Virus record (IMG/VR): IMGVR_UViG_3300033153_013781
Span: 1-55,621 of that record
Reading direction: 5' to 3' (one strand)
DNA: 55,621 bases
Origin: a virus
Notes under the pieces: generated by a model
Databases searched by the model: none
The model's input: the letters and a program-made list of their open reading frames with translations, nothing else
What the model was told of the DNA's origin: nothing
Translations under genes and position numbers: made by a program
Part shown: positions 19,631 through 26,255 of the stretch, in pieces
How positions within the stretch are numbered: position 1 is the first letter of the stretch
Layout: each line of letters begins with the position of its first letter

Positions 19631-20160
19631 TGGGTTTTTCTCTAAAAGAATTTTATACCTTATTAGATGGATACTTAGATAGAATCCCTATAAATGCTCT
19701 AAAAGTTCATCTCAATGAACTTGATATATCTCTTGATGATGTAAAAGAATTTGCACAATTTTCCGATCAATCTTATCGAAGAAATTTAATGCATGAGGGT
19801 AGCGGATACCAAGCTTTAATTATTTGTTGGAAGAATGGTCAACGCAGTCCTATTCACGATCACAAAGGATCAAGTTGTGGAGTAAAGATTTTAAAAGGGG
19901 TGGCCACAGAAACTCTTTTTGTAACTGCTCCGAATAATTTGATTTATCCAACAACTTCAGAATGGTTATTTGAAGGGGATGTTACAGGTTCTGAAAATAG
20001 TGATATTCACCAGGTTTCAAACCTTCAAGAGGGATCGCGAAAATTAGTGACGTTGCACGTTTATTTTCCTGCTTTGTTGAATATGAATTGTTATTCTTTA
20101 GAATCGAATGAAGTCACGAAAATTCATGATCCTGTCTCTGGTTGTGGAGGTGGAATTTGA
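19630..20160 (+). CDS. Cysteine dioxygenase-like cupin
   Basis: 176 residues. The cupin iron site is visible: PIHDHKGSSCGVKIL (His76, His78) and DIHQVSN (His127), in the order of type I cysteine dioxygenase, which oxidises cysteine to cysteine sulfinate. Bacterial CDOs are about 180-200 residues, so the length fits. GTG start overlapping the previous stop. A thiol dioxygenase in a phage may redirect host sulfur metabolism or act on another thiol substrate. Substrate specificity is not shown. Confidence 0.78.
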   Translation: MGFSLKEFYTLLDGYLDRIPINALKVHLNELDISLDDVKEFAQFSDQSYRRNLMHEGSGYQALIICWKNGQRSPIHDHKGSSCGVKILKGVATETLFVTAPNNLIYPTTSEWLFEGDVTGSENSDIHQVSNLQEGSRKLVTLHVYFPALLNMNCYSLESNEVTKIHDPVSGCGGGI

Positions 20161-20196
20161 TCTTGCAAATTATTTTTAAAAAATCCAGGAATCTGC

Positions 20197-20225
20197 TTGA
20201 CATTTGTGGTATAATGAAGTATAAA
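20197..20225 (+). promoter_or_regulatory. sigma70-type promoter of a short transcript
   Basis: TTGACA (20197-20202), 17-nt spacer, TATAAA (20220-20225). Expected start near 20232. Confidence 0.7.
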
Positions 20226-20231
20226 TTAAAC

Positions 20232-20396
20232 ATACGTCATTTTGACGTTTCGGGTGGCTTTCGGGCCATCTACTTTTTTGGAGAAAAATTATGCGTATTA
20301 CCCGAAAATCTATATTTAAGAAAAGGACTCGGGGATAAGGTACGCCTACATAAGGAATATCAACCCTCGATCACTTAGGTAGTCGAGGGTTTTTTC
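20232..20396 (+). ncRNA. Short structured transcript with a 15-codon frame
   Basis: About 165 nt bounded by the promoter at 20197-20225 and the terminator at 20362-20396. Hairpins ACGTCA/TGACGT and TGGC/GCCA lie in the first 45 nt. A 15-codon frame at 20291-20338 (MRITRKSIFKKRTRG) follows GGAG. It may be a small RNA, a basic peptide gene, or both. Confidence 0.5.
20362..20396 (+). terminator. Intrinsic terminator
   Basis: AACCCTCGA and TCGAGGGTT pair around a 12-nt loop, followed by TTTTTT. Confidence 0.88.
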
Positions 20397-20401
20397 GTGT
20401 T

Positions 20402-20608
20402 ATGGGCAAGAAAAAGGCTGAAAAGCTACGAGTAATGATGAAAACAGATGGGTTTTGGACGGTCTGGCGTTTTGAATTCGACGTAACAGACGGACGAGGC
20501 GTGGCTTGGCACAACGCACGTGGTACTGGATCTGAAAATTCAATTGAAAAAAGTACTGGACATTTCATCAAAAAGGGTTATGCTGTAATCCCGTGGGAAG
20601 ACGTGTAA
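20402..20608 (+). CDS. Hypothetical protein, paralogue of the next gene
   Basis: 68 residues. KLRVMMKTDGFWTVWRFEF...KKGYAVIPWEDV aligns with PKVMIKSENGLLLIKRQ...EHGYEIVLWDD of 20622-20879, so the two are tandem duplicates. It begins right after the terminator with no clear ribosome site. Function unknown. Confidence 0.55.
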   Translation: MGKKKAEKLRVMMKTDGFWTVWRFEFDVTDGRGVAWHNARGTGSENSIEKSTGHFIKKGYAVIPWEDV

Positions 20609-20621
20609 AGGAGATTAAAAA

Positions 20622-20879
20622 TTGGGAGAAGTAGAAGAAAAGCCTAAAGTTATGATTAAGAGTGAAAATGGACTCCTTCTTATTAAAAGACAAATGAAAA
20701 CTGCTGATGGCGATGTTTGGTGGCAATTTTCAAAAGGTCCTGGCGATGGAAAGGCTGTGCTTCCAGCTTCTAAAATTTTTGAAGAACACGGATATGAAAT
20801 CGTATTATGGGATGATAATCAAATAGCGTCTGATGGTAGTGCAATTTTTACAAACAATGATGAAGGTGAAAAAATCTAA
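20622..20879 (+). CDS. Hypothetical protein, paralogue of 20402-20608
   Basis: 85 residues from a TTG at 20622, which follows GGAG. Shares the small beta-rich fold of its neighbour and adds an acidic tail. Function unknown. Confidence 0.55.
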   Translation: MGEVEEKPKVMIKSENGLLLIKRQMKTADGDVWWQFSKGPGDGKAVLPASKIFEEHGYEIVLWDDNQIASDGSAIFTNNDEGEKI

Positions 20880-20880
20880 G

Positions 20881-20921
20881 GGGGCGTAGCTTAGTGGTTA
20901 AAAGGGACGGTAGGTTTTAAT
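20881..20921 (+). pseudogene. tRNA 5'-half stub
   Basis: GGGGGCG-TA-GCTTAGTGGTTAAAAGG is an acceptor 5' strand and D-arm. The following bases have no anticodon or T-arm. It stands 40 nt upstream of the intron-bearing tRNA. Confidence 0.65.
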
Positions 20922-20930
20922 TTTTCGTAG

Positions 20931-20950
20931 GTTCTTTGATAATTGAATAA
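20931..20950 (+). promoter_or_regulatory. boxA-like element
   Basis: GTTCTTTGATAATTGAATAA, on the same strand as and 9 nt before the intron-containing tRNA. It matches the four minus-strand copies in the tRNA array. Confidence 0.5.
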
Positions 20951-20959
20951 AAAAAGAAT

Positions 20960-21265
20960 GGGCTCCTAGCTCAATTGGTTAGAGCAAACGACTCATCTAT
21001 ATGGTGCGTTCATAAGGAAACTTTTGAAATGAACGGGATGAATTCAGGGGAACCTCAGCATGTAATGATGGTGGCAATCCTGAGCCAAGCCTGCGGTACA
21101 CCGCAGGAAGGTGCAGAGACTAGTGGAGAGGTATAGTCCTCTTAATAACCACATTAGCGTCCCGCGTTCTAACGTAAAGTCGAGGATGGTGATATAGTCC
21201 AGCGAGTCAAGAAATTGACATTAAGCTGAATCGTTAGGTTGTGGGTTCGAGTCCCACGGAGCCCA
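20960..21265 (+). tRNA. tRNA(CAT), Ile2 or Met, split by a group I intron
   Basis: Exon 1 (20960-20996) is acceptor GGGCUCC, D-arm GCUC...GAGC, anticodon stem AACGA and loop CU-CAU. Exon 2 (21229-21265) is AA-UCGUU, variable AGGUU, T-arm GUGGG-UUCGAGU-CCCAC, acceptor GGAGCCC, discriminator A. Joined, it is a perfect cloverleaf. The anticodon-loop pattern ACUCAUAAU and the location fit tRNA-Ile2(CAU), whose C34 needs lysidine, but elongator Met cannot be excluded. Confidence 0.93.
20997..21228 (+). ncRNA. Group I intron (IC3-like) in the anticodon loop
   Basis: 232 nt. The 5' exon ends in U, the intron ends in G (21228), and an internal guide GUG (21004-21006) pairs with exon CAU including the U-G wobble. 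Core segments GGCAATCCTGAGCCAA and GGTGCAGAGACTA match the P4-P6 and P7 regions of cyanobacterial and plastid tRNA introns, and GATATAGTCC is the 3' strand of P7. No nuclease is inside it. An HNH gene lies just downstream on the other strand. Confidence 0.93.
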
Positions 21266-21551
21266 GTTCTAGTAACTTGTTGTCGAATTCCCAATGGCAA
21301 TTTCGACAGAATAATAGTAAGTTACTGTTAGCGTTGACTTCAGCAATAGTAGCAATTGGAAGGAAATCGGAGATTGGTTTAATGTGACAGGTTTCTACGT
21401 GTTTATTGTAACTACAGTTGAAACATACTTGGGGACGCGATTTTGTCTTCTTGTAAATTAACCTTTGATAAGGAAGTGGGAAAACTTCTAAAAACCTGCT
21501 ATGATCAATGGGTAGCTTATTATCGAAATGAACGAATAGGAATTTATTCAT
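21234..21551 (-). CDS. HNH endonuclease antisense to tRNA exon 2
   Basis: 105 residues. CFNCSYNKHVETCHIKPISDF...NSNLLLFCRNCHWEFDN is a complete HNH core with two CxxC pairs. The last nine residues are read from the antisense of tRNA exon 2. Its position against the intron-bearing tRNA suggests a nuclease that cuts intronless copies and so spreads the intron together with itself. The N-terminal 40 residues overlap 21443-21673 and may not all be real. Confidence 0.72.
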   Translation of the reverse strand: MNKFLFVHFDNKLPIDHSRFLEVFPLPYQRLIYKKTKSRPQVCFNCSYNKHVETCHIKPISDFLPIATIAEVNANSNLLLFCRNCHWEFDNKLLELGSVGLEPTT

Positions 21552-21673
21552 CCCAAGAACAGGCTGTTCAAGTATGTTTCGATAGAGATATTCCTGAGTA
21601 TGAAATCTACGTTCGTCTTGTAGACGTTCAGACTGAATCTGTGCTTGGTTGCCGTCCCTTGGAATGGTGCTAG
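21443..21673 (+). CDS. DUF5678-like small protein, possibly truncated
   Basis: 76 residues if the TTG at 21443 is used. YDQWVAYYRNERIGIYSSQEQAVQ...EYEIYVRLV resembles short proteins of the DUF5678 type (WVAY..., then a helix, then a final strand). The start has no ribosome site and lies antisense to the HNH gene, so the true 5' end may have been lost when that gene arrived. Confidence 0.45.
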   Translation: MSSCKLTFDKEVGKLLKTCYDQWVAYYRNERIGIYSSQEQAVQVCFDRDIPEYEIYVRLVDVQTESVLGCRPLEWC

Positions 21674-21743
21674 ATCGTGGTTGAGTTGCTGGAATCCAGT
21701 CGCCCCCAGTTTGGAAATAATTTTAACTTTTAAGGAGAAACCC

Positions 21744-21809
21744 ATGTTTATTGATTTTACAAGTTTAATTACCGCGATTTTAGTAATAATTTTGTTCTTT
21801 TTGCAGTAG
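21744..21809 (+). CDS. 21-residue membrane microprotein
   Basis: MFIDFTSLITAILVIILFFLQ after a strong AAGGAG ribosome site at 7 nt. Almost wholly hydrophobic, a single transmembrane helix. One of several microproteins between 21.7 and 24.7 kb. A 22-codon acidic/basic frame at 21825-21893 lies behind it and overlaps the next gene. Confidence 0.55.
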   Translation: MFIDFTSLITAILVIILFFLQ

Positions 21810-21864
21810 TGTCGTGTATGTGGTATGGATGATCTCGATACAGGTAAGAGAAAGTTGAGAAAAA

Positions 21865-22386
21865 ATGACGAAGACGAGTTGGCCACCGATTAAAGATGGA
21901 ACGAAGGTTGTTACTACTAAAGCTAATCCCAAGATCGACGATTGGGCTAAGGAAGTAGTGGAAGCTCGTCAATGGGGAGTTAAAGCTATTGTGATCACGC
22001 ATTATGATTCACATGTTCTTAGTTATAAAGTTCGACATGAAGATGGGACTGATGGATATTACGATTCAAGCGAATTGCAGGTGGCTCAAGAAATGATTTT
22101 TATGGGTGCGGGTGAGCATAGCGAAGCTGAATGCAAAAAATTGCATGGAAGACTAGATGTAGGGCTTTCCCTGTTAGGTGGCATGCAGCAAATGGGGAGT
22201 TGCGGTGATGTTTTCGAACCTTGTACTCCTGAAGAGTTTAAGCGGCATATGGCAGAGGAAATGAATCAAGGCCATACAGTGATCATGGCAGTAATTGAAG
22301 ATATTGCTTCAGCTTTAGGAGCTAAAATTCGTCGAGATGATGATGAGATGCGTTTTATTTTGGAAGTGGAAATAAAGAGAGAATAG
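21865..22386 (+). CDS. Hypothetical protein
   Basis: 173 residues. An N-terminal segment (IKDGTKVVTTKANPK...GVKAIVITHYDSHVLSYKVRHEDG) looks like a small beta-barrel, and a helical region with a CKKLHG...CGDVFEPC Cys set follows. No family recognised. The TAG shares its last base with the first base of tRNA-Phe. Confidence 0.6.
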   Translation: MTKTSWPPIKDGTKVVTTKANPKIDDWAKEVVEARQWGVKAIVITHYDSHVLSYKVRHEDGTDGYYDSSELQVAQEMIFMGAGEHSEAECKKLHGRLDVGLSLLGGMQQMGSCGDVFEPCTPEEFKRHMAEEMNQGHTVIMAVIEDIASALGAKIRRDDDEMRFILEVEIKRE

Positions 22387-22458
22387 GGTCAATGGCGTAA
22401 TGGTTTGCGCGTTCGGTTGAAGCCCGAAAGGTGGCAGGTTCAATTCCTCCTTGGCCCA
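22386..22458 (+). tRNA. tRNA-Phe(GAA)
   Basis: Acceptor GGGUCAA/UUGGCCC, anticodon arm UUCGG-UUGAAGC-CCGAA (anticodon GAA), T-loop UUCAAUU, discriminator A. No CCA. Confidence 0.92.
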
Positions 22459-22497
22459 GTTGTTATTGGATAAATTATCTTAATTAAGGAAATTGAA

Positions 22498-22995
22498 ATG
22501 GACATTGCATTAATTTTCGCGGCTGTTGCAATAATTTTGGCTGTTATACTGTTTTTTGCAGGAGGAAAAAGTTCAGCGGAAGAGAATCAGCCTGGTACAC
22601 ATTTTTCTCCACAGGCTGCTGTTCCTCCGGATCAAATGCCAGTTCGAAAAAGGGCTAACAAACGTGGGTGGAAAGCACCTGCTGGTCATTATTTTAATGA
22701 ATTAGATGAACTTGTTACTATTACAGGTGATTTGGTTCTTGACTTGATCATAATTGCTCAACTTTGTGGTGAAGAGTATACTGAGCCAGCTCCAATTGAA
22801 GAGCCTGATCCAGCGTCAATGGAAGAACCTGTGGGTACAGAGACTATTGCGTCTCATCCTGAACCTGTTGAAGTAGCTTCGGATACGAAGACATCAAGTT
22901 ATTCGGATACATCAAGTTATGATTCGGGTGATAGTTATGATTCAGGTGGTGATAGCGGTGGCGGTGGTGGTGATAGTGGTGGTGGTGGTGATTAA
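22498..22995 (+). CDS. Membrane protein with Gly/Ser/Asp-rich tail
   Basis: 165 residues. Residues 3-22 form a transmembrane helix, residues 50-85 a short folded segment, and the last 45 residues are low-complexity Ser, Asp and Gly repeats (SYDSGDSYDSGG, GGGGDSGGGGD). Likely membrane-anchored with a flexible tail. Function unknown. Confidence 0.6.
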   Translation: MDIALIFAAVAIILAVILFFAGGKSSAEENQPGTHFSPQAAVPPDQMPVRKRANKRGWKAPAGHYFNELDELVTITGDLVLDLIIIAQLCGEEYTEPAPIEEPDPASMEEPVGTETIASHPEPVEVASDTKTSSYSDTSSYDSGDSYDSGGDSGGGGGDSGGGGD

Positions 22996-22996
22996 A

Positions 22997-23065
22997 ATGG
23001 TGTTTTATTATTTAATTGTCGGACTATTGGGATACGTATTGTTATCAAAGAATCAAATAGACTAG
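22997..23065 (+). CDS. 22-residue membrane microprotein
   Basis: MVFYYLIVGLLGYVLLSKNQ plus two residues, starting 2 nt after the previous stop. A single transmembrane helix. Confidence 0.45.
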   Translation: MVFYYLIVGLLGYVLLSKNQID

Positions 23066-23072
23066 GAAAATT

Positions 23073-23162
23073 GTGACCAGTGATTGGAAAATGTTTTTAT
23101 TCGCATTTGTAATGGTTGCTGTGGTACTCGTTATATCGCGAGATCCAAAAGGAAGAAAATAG
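23073..23162 (+). CDS. 29-residue membrane microprotein
   Basis: GTG start after AGGA. A hydrophobic centre (FLFAFVMVAVVLVIS) then RDPKGRK. A single-pass helix with a basic end. A 12-codon basic frame (MKYKQKQKFKRL, 23164-23202) follows with GGAAG before it. Confidence 0.45.
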   Translation: MTSDWKMFLFAFVMVAVVLVISRDPKGRK

Positions 23163-23228
23163 AATGAAATATAAACAGAAACAGAAATTTAAACGCTTGT
23201 GATGCGGGCTAAGCTATGCCTGTATTAT

Positions 23229-23303
23229 GGGGGTATAGCTCAGTCTGGTCAGAGCATCGCACTTTTAATGCGAGAGTCGTGAGTTCGAATCTCACTGCCC
23301 CTA
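23229..23303 (+). tRNA. tRNA-Lys(TTT)
   Basis: Acceptor GGGGGUA/UGCCCCU, anticodon arm UCGCA-CUUUUAA-UGCGA (anticodon UUU), T-arm GUGAG-UUCGAAU-CUCAC. Ordinary order, unlike the permuted Lys(TTT) at 9514-9730. Confidence 0.9.
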
Positions 23304-23316
23304 TTAAGGAACAAAA

Positions 23317-23601
23317 ATGGCAACAGCAATGAAAATGACGTTTAGTCCAGAAGATGCAGCTGCATATTTAAATATTTCTGTTGAGGAATTATCGAAGCGC
23401 GTTAAACGTGGTGATCTTCGATTGCATTCTCAAGGAAAAAGAAAGTACCATTTAGCTGGTGAGGTAGATGTTTTAAAATCTATGATTATTCATGAGAACA
23501 ATGCCAGGATTGAAGCTTCATGGGAATCGAAAAAAGCTAAAGATTCAGTAAAAAAGAAGAAAATTTATAACTATGTCCATTATGGACAATTTAGGGATTA
23601 G
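23317..23601 (+). CDS. MerR/excisionase-type HTH protein
   Basis: 94 residues. FSPEDAAAYLNISVEELSKRVKRGDLRLHSQGKRKYHL is a winged helix-turn-helix of the excisionase type (HTH_17): helix, turn with NIS, recognition helix, then a wing with GKRKYH. The basic C-terminus may add DNA contacts. A transcription regulator or a directionality-type factor. It starts 13 nt after tRNA-Lys. Confidence 0.65.
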   Translation: MATAMKMTFSPEDAAAYLNISVEELSKRVKRGDLRLHSQGKRKYHLAGEVDVLKSMIIHENNARIEASWESKKAKDSVKKKKIYNYVHYGQFRD

Positions 23602-23603
23602 AC

Positions 23604-23762
23604 ATGAAAACTTTAATTTGCGGAATTATTTTAGTTTGTTGTTGTTTTATTTTGGGTTGTCCGGCAATTGGCGTTTGCAATGCGGGCAATATTACGAATA
23701 GGACTATTCAATGCATGGCTGATTCGGATTGTCCTACTGAGATTACTTGTATTTTACCTTGA
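23604..23762 (+). CDS. Small Cys-rich secreted protein or lipoprotein
   Basis: 52 residues. N-terminal signal-like segment (MKTLICGIILVCCCFILGC) with a lipobox-like ILGC ending at Cys19. The exported part has four more Cys, suited to disulfides. Immediately upstream of tatA. Confidence 0.5.
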   Translation: MKTLICGIILVCCCFILGCPAIGVCNAGNITNRTIQCMADSDCPTEITCILP

Positions 23763-23770
23763 AGGATCGA

Positions 23771-23986
23771 ATGATGAATATTTTAGCGTTTGGAATGCCC
23801 GGTGGTATTGAGCTTGTAATGATAGCTGGAATTGGTTTGTTGATTTTTGGAAGAAAGCTTCCTGGAATTGCTCGAAGTTGTGGACAGAGTATTGTCGAGT
23901 TCAAGAAGGGCATTAAGGGTATTTCTGATGGTGCCGATGAAGTGAAAGCTGACTTGAAACAGATTGAGAATGACATTAAGATTTAA
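23771..23986 (+). CDS. tatA: Twin-arginine translocase subunit TatA/TatE
   Basis: 71 residues from the ATG at 23771 (AAGGA ribosome site). Order as in TatA: short N-terminal transmembrane helix GGIELVMIAGIGLLIFG, the FGRKLPGIAR hinge, and the amphipathic helix GQSIVEFKKGIKG, then an acidic tail. TatA polymerises to move folded proteins carrying RR signals across the membrane. The next gene encodes just such a signal, so the phage seems to bring a translocase part with its cargo. Confidence 0.9.
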   Translation: MMNILAFGMPGGIELVMIAGIGLLIFGRKLPGIARSCGQSIVEFKKGIKGISDGADEVKADLKQIENDIKI

Positions 23987-24016
23987 TTTCCGCGGAAAAT
24001 GAAAAGGACTGAAATA

Positions 24017-24469
24017 ATGATTAATAGAAGGAACTTTTTTGGAAGTGTTAGTGTGGCTGCTGTAGCGATTGGTTCTAAAGCAGTTTTGGGCAGAGATGTA
24101 ACTGCAAAACCTCAGCTCACTATGGACATTACTCCTGAGAATGCCTTGCATTATGCTGAATATCTAGTAAAAGCTCCATGTCCGGAATTAGAGGATATTA
24201 TAGCTCAAGATGCCCATTCTGCTTATAGATATGCAAGTTTTGTTCTTGATGGTCCCTTTACTTTGGGGGAAGTAGTCATAGCTCACTCTCGATGGGCTTA
24301 TTTTTATGCCACATTTGCTCTTAAAGGTCGCTTTCCTTTGGGAGAGCCAGCTATAGCTCAAGATGCAGATTATTCCAGGTGGTATGCAGAGTTTCTTGGG
24401 GGAACATTCTTGTTAAATGGAAAAATTATCTATTCAAAGGAAACAGGATTTAAAGGCATCGGGATATAA
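24017..24469 (+). CDS. Tat-exported repeat protein
   Basis: 150 residues from the ATG at 24017. The N-terminus INRRNFFGSVSVAAVAIGSKAVLG is a twin-arginine signal peptide (Arg4-Arg5, then a hydrophobic core), probably cleaved near residue 25-30. The rest is three or four copies of a roughly 25-residue motif (YA-x-x-VL-x-GPF-x-LGE-x-x-IA). I have seen this repeat in phage and bacterial proteins of unknown role. Directly downstream of tatA. Confidence 0.75.
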   Translation: MINRRNFFGSVSVAAVAIGSKAVLGRDVTAKPQLTMDITPENALHYAEYLVKAPCPELEDIIAQDAHSAYRYASFVLDGPFTLGEVVIAHSRWAYFYATFALKGRFPLGEPAIAQDADYSRWYAEFLGGTFLLNGKIIYSKETGFKGIGI

Positions 24470-24477
24470 TAATATCT

Positions 24478-24570
24478 ATGAGAACATTTAAAATATCACA
24501 ATTATTTAGTGGCATATGGAGATTTATTTGCGATTTTATAGCTGCATGTAAAACTTTGTTTCGGAAATAA
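24478..24570 (+). CDS. 30-residue microprotein
   Basis: MRTFKISQLFSGIWRFICDF then a basic end. Amphipathic with aromatic residues and probably membrane-associated. No clear ribosome site. Confidence 0.35.
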   Translation: MRTFKISQLFSGIWRFICDFIAACKTLFRK

Positions 24571-24572
24571 TT

Positions 24573-24704
24573 ATGGACAGAAAAATCAAAAGAAAGCTAA
24601 GGATGGCTACGCTCAAAAATATAGCAGCGGTTTTATGCACTATAATAAGTTTTTTCTTTTTTGCAGTATTATTAGTTGAAACAACCGGGTTTGCAACAGG
24701 GTAA
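24573..24704 (+). CDS. 43-residue membrane microprotein
   Basis: Basic N-terminus MDRKIKRKLRMATLK, then one transmembrane helix (IAAVLCTIISFFFFAVLLV), then a short polar tail. Positive-inside rule predicts Nin. The 24705-24789 gap holds only an A+T-rich leader of the sigma gene. Confidence 0.5.
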   Translation: MDRKIKRKLRMATLKNIAAVLCTIISFFFFAVLLVETTGFATG

Positions 24705-24789
24705 TATTTTCAAAACCAGAGTTTCCAGGCGTAATCAATTCCTTAAAAATAACACTTGATTTTCCATTAATGGTCATGTATAAACATAT

Positions 24790-25563
24790 ATGACTGTTAA
24801 TCAACTTTGGACAAAATATCAAAAGAAACGAACGGACAAGTATCGCAACGATCTTGTTTTGCACTACTCCTTTCTTATTAATTTTTACGTTAATAAAGTA
24901 TCTTGCAAAAATAAACATGTACAAGAAGAAGAATTATCTGGAGCAGCTTATTTGGGTTTAATCGGAGCTGTTGAAGCTTTTGATCCTGAAAGAAAAATAA
25001 AATTTGAAACCTTTTGTAAGCGACGAATTTATGGTGCGATTATAGATTGGTTACGTGAACTGGATTTACAATCTCGAACTGTTCGAATATTTGAAAAAAA
25101 GAAACAACAAGCAGAAGAGAATCTTTCTCACAATGGATATTATGGCGAGACTGATATCGCAGACAAAATGGATATTAACTATAAACGATATAGCATGTTA
25201 AATAAGCTTCTTTTTCACGGGAAAGAAGTTCGTATCAGTGCGTTGCAAAACAATAGTAAGTATGGAACCAATGCCAATTGGGCAGATTCCAATATTTTTG
25301 ATAATTGGGAAACCGAAGATACAAGAGAATCCGATCCTACGTCTTCGACTAATCAATGGCTTCTTAAAGAATTTATAACTGAAAAATTAGGATGTCTTGA
25401 ACGTAAAATTTTGGTTCTTTATTATTTTGAAGGTTTGATTATGCGTGAAATTGCACAAGAATTGGGCTATAGTGAGTCTCGAATTAGTCAGCTACATTCA
25501 GAGGCTATAGTTCGTGTTCGGAGCAATTTGAAAAAGAACGAATTATTGGCAGAAATATTTTGA
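24790..25563 (+). CDS. FliA/WhiG-type RNA polymerase sigma factor
   Basis: 257 residues. Region 2 is complete (ELSGAAYLGLIGAVEAFDPERKIKFETFCKRRI, then GAIIDWLRELD), region 3 is around 100-150, and region 4 ends the protein (LERKILVLYYFEGLIMREIAQELGYSESRISQL). The layout matches sigma28-family factors. It is likely to switch transcription to late phage genes, whose promoters in the second half of the window lack obvious TTGACA boxes. No ribosome site precedes the ATG, so the message may be leaderless. Confidence 0.88.
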   Translation: MTVNQLWTKYQKKRTDKYRNDLVLHYSFLINFYVNKVSCKNKHVQEEELSGAAYLGLIGAVEAFDPERKIKFETFCKRRIYGAIIDWLRELDLQSRTVRIFEKKKQQAEENLSHNGYYGETDIADKMDINYKRYSMLNKLLFHGKEVRISALQNNSKYGTNANWADSNIFDNWETEDTRESDPTSSTNQWLLKEFITEKLGCLERKILVLYYFEGLIMREIAQELGYSESRISQLHSEAIVRVRSNLKKNELLAEIF

Positions 25564-25574
25564 GAAACAAAACA

Positions 25575-26048
25575 ATGGCTTGGGTTTCATCTGAAGTAAC
25601 AAAAAGTATTACACTTGTCGAGGCGGTTTGCGGACATTGTCAAGCAATCAACTGGTTGGCTGATGAATGGAGTGAAGACCCATCTAAAGTAGATAACGAT
25701 GGTATGACCTGCTGGAGTTGTGAGCAGGAGAGTTATTTTCATCCTTATGTTTATAGCGTCGATACAGGTGTTCCAGAAGAAAACGAAGCTATCGAGTCGG
25801 GGGACGGCAAAAAAAGTATTTTAGATGCAAATTATATAAAGGGGATGAGAATTGGACGTCGTGAAACTACAGATGAGTACAAGAATTTAGGAGCCTGGGA
25901 AGCCCAGATTATAGGTCTGCCTCAAGCTCGTTGTTATGGAAACTCAGATCCTGAAGCAGTAGGAAAATTGATCCTTACTTTTAGAAAAGAATATCCTGGT
26001 GATATTGAATTTTGTGATCCTTCTGAAATGCAGGATCAGAGAATTTGA
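25575..26048 (+). CDS. Zinc-ribbon hypothetical protein
   Basis: 157 residues from the ATG at 25575. CGHC near 20 and CWSC near 47 form a likely zinc ribbon. The middle is acidic. The C-terminal part has an LGAWEAQIIGLPQARCYG segment. No family recognised. Confidence 0.58.
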   Translation: MAWVSSEVTKSITLVEAVCGHCQAINWLADEWSEDPSKVDNDGMTCWSCEQESYFHPYVYSVDTGVPEENEAIESGDGKKSILDANYIKGMRIGRRETTDEYKNLGAWEAQIIGLPQARCYGNSDPEAVGKLILTFRKEYPGDIEFCDPSEMQDQRI

Positions 26049-26111
26049 CTTTTTATTTTTTGTTACCGATAATGAAGTGTGTAATGAATCCGTATCCAAA
26101 GGAGCGCGGGC

Positions 26112-26207
26112 ATGCAAAAACAATCTCATCGCTGGCTATGCGAACGCCTGGACGTGCCAGCTTGCAGGAAGGCGCAGAATCGCAACCTGTGGCTCTGGAG
26201 ACCGTGA
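26112..26207 (+). CDS. 31-residue basic peptide
   Basis: ATG with AAAGGAG upstream. Basic and aromatic (MQKQSHRWLCERLDVPACRK...). Its G+C content is visibly higher than its neighbours, which hints at separate origin. Weakly supported. Confidence 0.35.
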   Translation: MQKQSHRWLCERLDVPACRKAQNRNLWLWRP

Positions 26208-26255
26208 TGGTTGTGCTCCTTTGAGTGCGGATTCAATTTTAGAAGGAGAAACAAA

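Noticed and set aside
20842-20880. ACAAACAAT before the tRNA stub at 20881, like the permuted-tRNA flank
   Set aside because: It lies in a coding frame and no T-arm or acceptor 3' half follows it; taken as coincidence.
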